A stretch of 13,867 bases of DNA from positions 1-13,867 of the forward strand of contig NZ_CALADU010000097.1 in NCBI RefSeq assembly GCF_937890665.1, read 5' to 3'. The notes under the pieces were generated by a model. That model was not told where the DNA came from. It did no database searches and was given only the letters and a program-made list of their open reading frames with translations. This DNA is from an uncultured Subdoligranulum sp. GTDB taxonomy: Bacteria > Bacillota_A > Clostridia > Oscillospirales > Ruminococcaceae. The position numbers were made by a program, and so were the translations under genes. Below are positions 1-4,963 of this stretch, piece after piece (position 1 is the stretch's first letter; each line of letters starts with the position of its first letter).

Positions 1-7
1 GCCATTT

Positions 8-83
<76 letters not shown>

Positions 84-88
84 GCGCG

Positions 89-126
89 ACGCCCACAGCG
101 TACTTCGCACTGTGGGCGTTTTATAT
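89..126 (+). terminator. Terminator-like hairpin between the two tRNA genes
   Basis: A 10-bp GC-rich stem pairs 89-98 with 110-119 around an 11-nt loop. It is followed by TTTT and then ATAT (to 126), the form of an intrinsic terminator. It ends exactly where tRNA-Trp begins (127), leaving no room for a tRNA-Trp promoter. It therefore probably acts as a partial terminator or a processing spacer rather than a full stop. Confidence 0.7.
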
Positions 127-202
127 AGGGGCATAGCTCAGTTGGTAGAGCAGCGGTCTCCAAAACCGCGTGCCGAGGGTTCGAATCCTTCTACCCCTGC
201 CA
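127..202 (+). tRNA. tRNA-Trp (anticodon CCA)
   Basis: A cloverleaf folds with acceptor stem 127-133/192-198, D-arm 136-151 and anticodon stem 153-157/165-169. Anticodon CCA is at 160-162 and the T-arm is 175-191 with loop TTCGAAT. The discriminator is G199 and the CCA end is encoded at 200-202. CCA reads the single tryptophan codon UGG, and G at the discriminator position is the usual tryptophan identity base. One oddity is visible: the sixth acceptor pair is C132 against A193, a C-A mismatch where a C-G pair would be expected. All other stems pair, with one G-T in the T-stem. Confidence 0.95.
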
Positions 203-232
203 AAAAGACCTGCCATTTGGCAGGTCTTTTTT
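203..232 (+). terminator. Intrinsic terminator after tRNA-Trp
   Basis: A perfect 12-bp stem pairs 203-214 with 219-230 around a 4-nt ATTT loop. The 3' arm runs into a T tract at 227-232. It starts directly after the CCA of tRNA-Trp and is a strong Rho-independent terminator that separates the tRNA unit from the transporter gene. Confidence 0.92.
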
Positions 233-260
233 GTTGTGTCCGTGGCGGTTGCAAAAGTTC

Positions 261-288
261 TTGCTTTTTTGGAAGGCCGTGCTATAAT
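261..288 (+). promoter_or_regulatory. Sigma-70/SigA-type promoter for the MATE transporter
   Basis: The -35 box TTGCTT (261-266) and the perfect -10 box TATAAT (283-288) are separated by 16 bp. They lie just downstream of the tRNA terminator and about 50 bp before the ATG at 340. Transcription would start near 295. Confidence 0.8.
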
Positions 289-339
289 ACCAAGCGCGGA
301 AACGGGAAAACCGCAATTTATCAGCAGGGGTAATGGGAT

Positions 340-1734
340 ATGACAAAGGATTTGACAAGCGGTAGTCCGCTCAAAGTGATTTTGCTGTTTACGGTGCCAT
401 TGGTATTGGGAAACTTGTTTCAGCAGTTTTATGCTTTGGCGGATACCATTATCGTAGGACGCTATTGCGGTGTCAGTGCATTGGCATCGGTGGGGTCCAC
501 CGGTTCAATCAATTATTTGATTTTGGGGTTCGTCATTGGCGTATGCAATGGATTTGCCATCCCCATTGCACAGTTGTTTGGTGCACATGATGACCACGAT
601 CTCCGTCGGCATGTGGCCAATGCTGCATGGCTTTGTCTGGGTGGCAGCGTGATCCTGACGGTACTTACCGTCACCCTGACGAGGCCTTTGCTGGTTCTTA
701 TGCAAACACCCGCAGATATTTTGGACGGTGCAGTCATCTATATTGGCTGGATCTTCGCGGGAATTCCGTTTATTTTCTTGTACAACATGGTGGCGGGCAT
801 CATGAGGGCTTTGGGGGATAGCAAAACGCCCCTGTATTTTCTGATTTTGACCAGTGTCTTGAACATCGGGCTGGACCTTTTATTTGTGATCCCGCTGAAT
901 ATGGGCATTTTGGGGGCGGCTTTGGCCACCGACATTTCTCAAGCGATTTCTGGTGTTTTTAGTTTTGTTTATCTGTGCCGGAAGTTTGAAATTTTAAAGA
1001 TGCAAAAGGGGGAAGCACGTATTTCGAAACGTGCCTGCCTTCGGCTGTTGGGCATTGGGTTCCCGATGGGGCTGCAATGCAGTATCACGGCCATTGGCAG
1101 TGTCATTGTACAGTGGGCGGTAAACGTGCTGGGCAGTACCGCGGTGGCAGCCGTTACGGCAGCCAGCAAGACGATGAACCTGCTTACGGTCCCGCTGGAA
1201 ATCGTTGGAACGGCGATGGCCACCTATGCGGGACAAAACCTTGGCGCAGCTAGGATGGATCGGGTTCGTAAAGGTGTGCATAGTGCGCTGTTGATTGCCT
1301 GCATCTATGCCATTGCTTCGCTGATCATTCTGCACTTTGCCGATGTTACGATCATGGGCTTGTTCTTGGACACCACCACCGAGGTGGAGATTGTCCGGAT
1401 GGGGCAAGAGTACCTGTTCTGGAACAGCGTCTTCTTTATCCCGCTGGGGGCGTTGATTGTCTGGCGGTACAGTATCCAAGGGTTGGGTTTCTCGACCTTA
1501 GCTATGCTGGCCGGTGTGGCGGAAATGGTGGCACGTACGGCGGTTGCGATTGTGTTGGTACCGCTGCTGGGATACTTCGGCGCCGAGTTGGCAAACCCTG
1601 CCGCGTGGATTGCTGCCTGTCTGTTTTTGTATCCGGCTTATTTGTGGACCTGTCGCCATTTGGACAATCGGTTGTTGGCAGCAAAACTGCGTCTGCAGAG
1701 CAAAGAGGTGGAAAGCAACGAATCTCTTGCATGA
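340..1734 (+). CDS. MATE family multidrug/drug:cation antiporter
   Basis: This 464-residue integral membrane protein resembles the MATE (multidrug and toxic compound extrusion) family. These proteins use Na+ or H+ gradients to export cationic drugs or metabolites across the cytoplasmic membrane. The length matches the usual 440-480 residues and 12 membrane helices. The N-terminal half opens with the typical MATE stretch PLVLGNLFQQFYALADTIIV (residues 20-39). The internal repeat restarts near residue 242 with GFPMGLQCSITAIGS, as expected for the two 6-helix halves. The hydrophilic C-terminal tail is short and charged. The start is the ATG at 340, preceded by AGGGG at 326-330 with 9-nt spacing. 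The gene has its own promoter and is probably monocistronic, since the next gene also has a promoter. The substrate cannot be told from the sequence. Assignment to the family is secure; a specific name such as norM or dinF is not. Confidence 0.92.
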   Translation: MTKDLTSGSPLKVILLFTVPLVLGNLFQQFYALADTIIVGRYCGVSALASVGSTGSINYLILGFVIGVCNGFAIPIAQLFGAHDDHDLRRHVANAAWLCLGGSVILTVLTVTLTRPLLVLMQTPADILDGAVIYIGWIFAGIPFIFLYNMVAGIMRALGDSKTPLYFLILTSVLNIGLDLLFVIPLNMGILGAALATDISQAISGVFSFVYLCRKFEILKMQKGEARISKRACLRLLGIGFPMGLQCSITAIGSVIVQWAVNVLGSTAVAAVTAASKTMNLLTVPLEIVGTAMATYAGQNLGAARMDRVRKGVHSALLIACIYAIASLIILHFADVTIMGLFLDTTTEVEIVRMGQEYLFWNSVFFIPLGALIVWRYSIQGLGFSTLAMLAGVAEMVARTAVAIVLVPLLGYFGAELANPAAWIAACLFLYPAYLWTCRHLDNRLLAAKLRLQSKEVESNESLA

Positions 1735-1759
1735 AGGTTGTATAAATTCTCGCAGACGC

Positions 1760-1788
1760 TTGCCGAAAAAGGCAAATCGGTTTATAAT
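1760..1788 (+). promoter_or_regulatory. SigA-type promoter for lysA
   Basis: The -35 box TTGCCG (1760-1765) and the perfect -10 box TATAAT (1783-1788) have the ideal 17-bp spacing. Transcription should begin near 1795, about 30 nt before the chosen lysA ATG at 1825. A small inverted repeat, TTGCC then GGCAA (1760-1764/1771-1775), overlaps the -35 box and could be an operator, but it is short. The gap between stop and start is only 90 nt, too short to hold a lysine (L-box) riboswitch. Confidence 0.82.
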
Positions 1789-1824
1789 AGGGCCATTATG
1801 CATGATGGGAAAGGAAATGAGAAT

Positions 1825-3090
1825 ATGCCGCAGAAACTGCCGTTTATCACACTGGAACAGGCAAAGGCTATCGCTGCAGATGTGCCGACGCCGTTTCATC
1901 TGTATGACGAAAAAGGAATTCGTGAAAATGCCCGCCGTGTGAATGAGGCGTTCTCTTGGAACAAAGGGTTTAAGGAATACTTTGCCGTGAAGGCAACGCC
2001 CAACCCGTATATCTTGAAGATCTTACAGGAGGAAGGCTGCGGTGTGGACTGCTCCAGCTACACCGAACTGCTGATGAGCGAAGCCTGTGGTTTTACAGGC
2101 AGCGATATCATGTTCTCCTCCAATGATACGCCGGCACAGGATATGCAGAAAGCATATGAGTTAGGCGCTTATATTAATCTGGATGACCTGACCCATGTAG
2201 AGTTCTTGAAAGAGGTCGCCGGTATCCCCAAGACCGTCTGCTGCCGGTACAATCCGGGTGGCGTATTCGATTTGGGCAACGGCATCATGGATAACCCCGG
2301 CGATGCCAAATATGGCATGAGCGAAGACCAGATGGCGGAGGCGTATACCAAATTGATGCAGCTGGGAGCTGAAGAGTTTGGTATCCATGCTTTCTTGGCA
2401 AGCAACACGGTTACCGACGAGTACTATCCCAAGTTGGCGGGGATTTTGTTCCGCCTTGCGGTTCGGCTGCACGAACGTACCGGTGCGAAAATCAAATTCA
2501 TCAATCTTTCGGGTGGTGTAGGTATTGCCTATCGACCGGATCAGCGCAGCAATGACATTGCCAAAATCGGCGAAGGTGTACGCAAGCAGTTCGAGGAGAT
2601 CCTTGTGCCGGCCGGAATGGGGGATGTGGCACTGTTTACCGAGATGGGCCGCTATATGCTTGCACCTTATGGGGGTCTGGTCACGACGGTACTGCATGAA
2701 AAGCATATCTATAAAGAGTACATCGGAGTAGATGCTTGTGCCGCAAACCTGATGCGTCCCGCGATGTATGGTGCGTATCATCATATCACGGTGTTGGGCA
2801 AAGAAAAGGATCCCTGCGACCACAAATATGATGTGACCGGTGGACTGTGTGAAAATAACGATAAGTTTGCGATTGATCGGATGCTGCCGGAAATTCAGAA
2901 AGGAGATATCCTCTTTATCCATGACACCGGTGCCCACGGATTCTCGATGGGGTACAATTACAACGGAAAACTTCGCAGTGCAGAAGTTTTGCTGAAATTG
3001 GATGGAAGCCATCAGCTGATCCGCCGCGCCGAAACGCCGGAGGACTACTTTGCCACCTTTGATTTTACACCGTTTTTCAAAAAGCACTAA
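1825..3090 (+). CDS. lysA: Diaminopimelate decarboxylase-like PLP enzyme
   Basis: This fold-type III PLP decarboxylase has 421 residues. LysA converts meso-diaminopimelate to L-lysine in the last step of lysine synthesis. Visible motifs, in order: the PLP lysine in FAVKATPNP (K56), IHAF (188), the phosphate-binding SGGVG (229-233), EMGR (273-276), DACAANLMRP (303-312), CENND (342-346, the catalytic Cys-Glu typical of LysA) and YNYNG near 377. The ATG at 1825 is preferred because AAGGA lies about 10 nt upstream and the TATAAT box at 1783-1788 places the transcript start near 1795. The longer in-frame TTG at 1738 would lie upstream of the promoter. An ATG at 1798 would be almost leaderless. Two motifs differ from textbook LysA: HAFLAS where HxHIGS is usual, and EMGR for EPGR. 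A relative acting on another amino acid or polyamine (NspC-like) is therefore possible, though the CE motif favours LysA. Confidence 0.85.
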   Translation: MPQKLPFITLEQAKAIAADVPTPFHLYDEKGIRENARRVNEAFSWNKGFKEYFAVKATPNPYILKILQEEGCGVDCSSYTELLMSEACGFTGSDIMFSSNDTPAQDMQKAYELGAYINLDDLTHVEFLKEVAGIPKTVCCRYNPGGVFDLGNGIMDNPGDAKYGMSEDQMAEAYTKLMQLGAEEFGIHAFLASNTVTDEYYPKLAGILFRLAVRLHERTGAKIKFINLSGGVGIAYRPDQRSNDIAKIGEGVRKQFEEILVPAGMGDVALFTEMGRYMLAPYGGLVTTVLHEKHIYKEYIGVDACAANLMRPAMYGAYHHITVLGKEKDPCDHKYDVTGGLCENNDKFAIDRMLPEIQKGDILFIHDTGAHGFSMGYNYNGKLRSAEVLLKLDGSHQLIRRAETPEDYFATFDFTPFFKKH

Positions 3091-3098
3091 ATCATAGC

Positions 3099-3137
3099 AA
3101 AATACCGCTTTGCTCAATAAAGCAAAGCGGTATTTTT
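3099..3137. terminator. Bidirectional terminator between convergent lysA and rnhA-mnmA
   Basis: A perfect stem of about 16 bp (3099-3114/3121-3136) encloses a 6-nt loop, with A residues on the left flank and TTTTT on the right. It can terminate lysA on the plus strand and rnhA-mnmA on the minus strand. It lies 8 nt after the lysA stop and 10 nt after the minus-strand stop. Confidence 0.93.
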
Positions 3138-3147
3138 GTTTGTCTCA

Positions 3148-4671
3148 TTACCAAGTGGTATCAATAATGCCACCGCCGTACACGAGGCCATCGCGGTAAA
3201 AAACAGCGCTTTGCCCAGGTGCTGGAGCACGAACCGGCTCCGGGAATGCAACTTCGCCGTCTTCCGTATAGAGGCAGGGGACGGGCTTTGCGGCACTGCG
3301 AATCTTGACGAGATACTCACCGGCGGATAAGGGCTGTCCGTCTGGTGTTGCCGGATCGGTCAAGGTAAGGTGTGTGCTGTATTCCTGACCAGTTTCGGCG
3401 AGTTGAATATCCCCGTTGGGGAGGATCGCTTTGACGAAGAGCGGCCGTCCTGCGGCAATGCCAAGGCCTTTGCGCTGTCCAACCGTATAGTGATCTACAC
3501 CGGCGTGAGGGCCGAAATCTTTCCCATCGGGACCAAGAAAACGACCGGACTTGGGAGTGAACCCACGGGCGCGAATATAGGCCGAGTAATCGCCGTCGGG
3601 AATAAAGCAGATTTCCATGGAGTCAGGAGCATCTGCACAGGAAAGCTGAAGCTCTCGTGCCATTTCTCGGATGTCGTCCTTTTCAAATTCGCCCAAAGGC
3701 AATACCAATTTGCGTAGGATCTCTTGCGGCAACCGATAAAGCATATAGCTTTGATCTCGTGCGGCGCTGGCCGGCACAGCGATCCGGCTGATGCCGTTGC
3801 TGTCTGTTTCCACACGGGCATAATGACCTGTGGCGATAAAACGGCAGCCCAATTCGGCGGCCTTCTCGGAAAGCAATCGAAATTTCACCAGTGGGTTGCA
3901 GAAGATACACGGGTTGGGCGTGCGTCCTGCACAGTAATTCTGACAAAATGGAAGGATTACGTTTTCTTCAAAGGCTTGTGCAGCATCAATGACGTGCAAG
4001 GGAATCTGCAGCGTAGAGGCAGTTTCCTGTGCGGCGGTTACCGCGCCGTCATGAGCGGGAGAAAAACGAATCACCGCGCCCTGTACCGCAAACCCCTGTT
4101 CTTGTAAAATGCGTACCGCGACGCTGGAATCTACGCCGCCGCTCATGCCCACCAAGATCTTGTCTTGCTTCTCAAAGGTGTTAAAACCTTCCATCGGGTC
4201 CTCCTTATCTCTGTTAGGCTTGCCGCCGTATTTCTTGCTCTGCTCCACGGCCATACGGTCACAACGCTCGTTCTCCGGGTGGCCGGCATGACCTTTGAGC
4301 CAATGATAGGTGATTTGGTGTTTTTCACTCTCTGCCAGTAACGGAGCCCAGAGATCGGCATTGAGAGCAGGGGACTTGTCCGCCTTTTTCCAACCGCGGG
4401 CACGCCAGCCCCGGGCCCAACCCTTTTCTAGGGCGTGGATTACATATTGACTATCACTGTATAAATCGATGGCACAGGGCTCTTTTAATTGGCGCAGCGC
4501 TTCCAGCAGTGCGGTCATTTCCATGCGGTTGTTGGTGGTTTGCGCCTCGCCGCCGGACAACTCTTTCTCATATACTTTTTCTTGTCCGCGAAAGCGCAGA
4601 ATGGCGCCCCAACCGCCCGGTCCGGGGTTGCCACTGCAAGCGCCGTCTGTATAAATCTCAATGCGTTTCAT
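3148..4671 (-). CDS. mnmA: Fused ribonuclease HI / tRNA-specific 2-thiouridylase MnmA
   Basis: One uninterrupted 507-codon frame joins two enzymes. Residues 1 to about 148 are RNase HI, which cuts RNA in RNA-DNA hybrids. The catalytic set is complete: D9 (YTDG), E51 (NRMEM), D73 (YSDS), H128 and D138 (GHAGHPENERCD). Residues about 160-507 are MnmA, which thiolates U34 of tRNA-Lys/Glu/Gln using ATP and a relayed persulfide. It carries the PP-loop GMSGGVDSS (175-183), C258 in IFCN, GHYAR (282-286), DQSYML (306-311), C355 in EICFIPDG and VGQRKGLGI (397-405). The MnmA part alone is about 348 residues, near normal size. The linker (about 149-159) is short and charged. The start ATG at 4671 has AGGAG at 4682-4678 and a good promoter. 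A perfect internal AAGGAGG and ATG at the junction suggest separate MnmA synthesis too. Each domain assignment is secure; whether a full fusion protein accumulates is unknown. Confidence 0.93.
   Translation of the reverse strand: MKRIEIYTDGACSGNPGPGGWGAILRFRGQEKVYEKELSGGEAQTTNNRMEMTALLEALRQLKEPCAIDLYSDSQYVIHALEKGWARGWRARGWKKADKSPALNADLWAPLLAESEKHQITYHWLKGHAGHPENERCDRMAVEQSKKYGGKPNRDKEDPMEGFNTFEKQDKILVGMSGGVDSSVAVRILQEQGFAVQGAVIRFSPAHDGAVTAAQETASTLQIPLHVIDAAQAFEENVILPFCQNYCAGRTPNPCIFCNPLVKFRLLSEKAAELGCRFIATGHYARVETDSNGISRIAVPASAARDQSYMLYRLPQEILRKLVLPLGEFEKDDIREMARELQLSCADAPDSMEICFIPDGDYSAYIRARGFTPKSGRFLGPDGKDFGPHAGVDHYTVGQRKGLGIAAGRPLFVKAILPNGDIQLAETGQEYSTHLTLTDPATPDGQPLSAGEYLVKIRSAAKPVPCLYTEDGEVAFPEPVRAPAPGQSAVFYRDGLVYGGGIIDTTW
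4192..4206 (-). promoter_or_regulatory. Internal Shine-Dalgarno and in-frame ATG for a stand-alone MnmA
   Basis: On the minus strand a perfect AAGGAGG (4206-4200) is followed after 5 nt by ATG (4194-4192). The ATG is codon 160 of the fused frame and in phase with it. Translation from here would give a 348-residue MnmA starting 15 residues before the PP-loop, where natural MnmA proteins begin. The SD sequence itself encodes the linker residues Lys-Glu-Asp. It is a stronger site than the AGGAG of the upstream rnhA start. Confidence 0.8.
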
Positions 4672-4710
4672 ATAAATCTCCTGTAGATGACTATACTCAT
4701 TGTACTAGGA

Positions 4711-4739
4711 ATTATACCCAGTTTTGGCGTGTCTGGCAA
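4711..4739 (-). promoter_or_regulatory. SigA-type promoter for rnhA-mnmA
   Basis: Read on the minus strand, the -35 box TTGCCA (4739-4734) and the perfect -10 box TATAAT (4716-4711) have a 17-bp spacer. Transcription would start near 4704, leaving a leader of about 33 nt before the ATG at 4671. Confidence 0.85.
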
Positions 4740-4741
4740 GT

Positions 4742-4770
4742 TTGACAAGTTTAGGGAATGCGTTTATAAT
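4742..4770 (+). promoter_or_regulatory. Consensus SigA promoter for the rnj-ftsH operon
   Basis: A perfect -35 box TTGACA (4742-4747) and a perfect -10 box TATAAT (4765-4770) have the ideal 17-bp spacer. This is the strongest promoter in the window. It precedes a leader of about 185 nt and a seven-gene run without visible terminators. Its -35 box is only 2 bp from the -35 box of the divergent rnhA-mnmA promoter. Confidence 0.9.
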
Positions 4771-4775
4771 AAATA

Positions 4776-4950
4776 ATAACTGCCGTATTGTGTATTTGAA
4801 TGAGCCCGGCCGCGCCTTTTCAGGCGGGCTTTTCGCGCTCAAAACCAAGAAAAAGTGTGCTGCTTTTTCGCTTACTTACATAGTGCAATAGATGCCGATG
4901 GGACGACAGTCTGTGCGTTGGATGCAAGCTGCTCCTGTCAAGTATAGTTC
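4776..4950 (+). promoter_or_regulatory. Structured 5' leader of rnj
   Basis: The predicted leader from about 4776 to the SD at 4951 contains two visible stem-loops. The first uses AGCC...GGCT (4803-4806/4827-4830) with an inner CGCC/GGCG stem (4813-4816/4823-4826) and ends in TTTT (4830-4833), giving a terminator-like shape with a 6-nt bulge. The second pairs GAAAAAG (4849-4855) with CTTTTTC (4863-4869) around a 7-nt loop. No known riboswitch class was recognised. The leader could be a target for attenuation or for RNase J autoregulation, but this is inference. Confidence 0.45.
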
Positions 4951-4963
4951 GGAGGTTTTCATG
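4951..4963 (+). promoter_or_regulatory. Ribosome binding site and start that fix the rnj start codon
   Basis: GGAGG (4951-4955) lies 5 nt before ATG 4961-4963. An earlier in-frame ATG at 4892 has no SD-like sequence, so 4961 is chosen as the start. Confidence 0.88.

Noticed and set aside
112..333. A 73-codon plus-strand open frame over tRNA-Trp
   Set aside because: It overlaps a complete tRNA gene, its terminator and the transporter promoter. The translation is simply the tRNA read as protein.
1738..1824. A longer N-terminus for lysA starting at TTG 1738
   Set aside because: This start lies upstream of the -35 box of the lysA promoter and lacks a convincing ribosome binding site. Homology to decarboxylases begins after the ATG at 1825.
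1735..1824. Lysine riboswitch (L-box) upstream of lysA
   Set aside because: The gap is only 90 nt, with a promoter inside it that leaves a leader of about 30 nt. An L-box needs well over 150 nt.
2161..3117. A 318-codon minus-strand open frame inside lysA
   Set aside because: It is antisense to a clearly recognisable enzyme, has no recognisable domain, and begins inside the bidirectional terminator.
4800..4883. A 27-codon upstream open frame in the rnj leader (ATG 4800, TAG 4881)
   Set aside because: No Shine-Dalgarno sequence precedes it and it runs through the GC-rich hairpin. A leader peptide is possible but unsupported.
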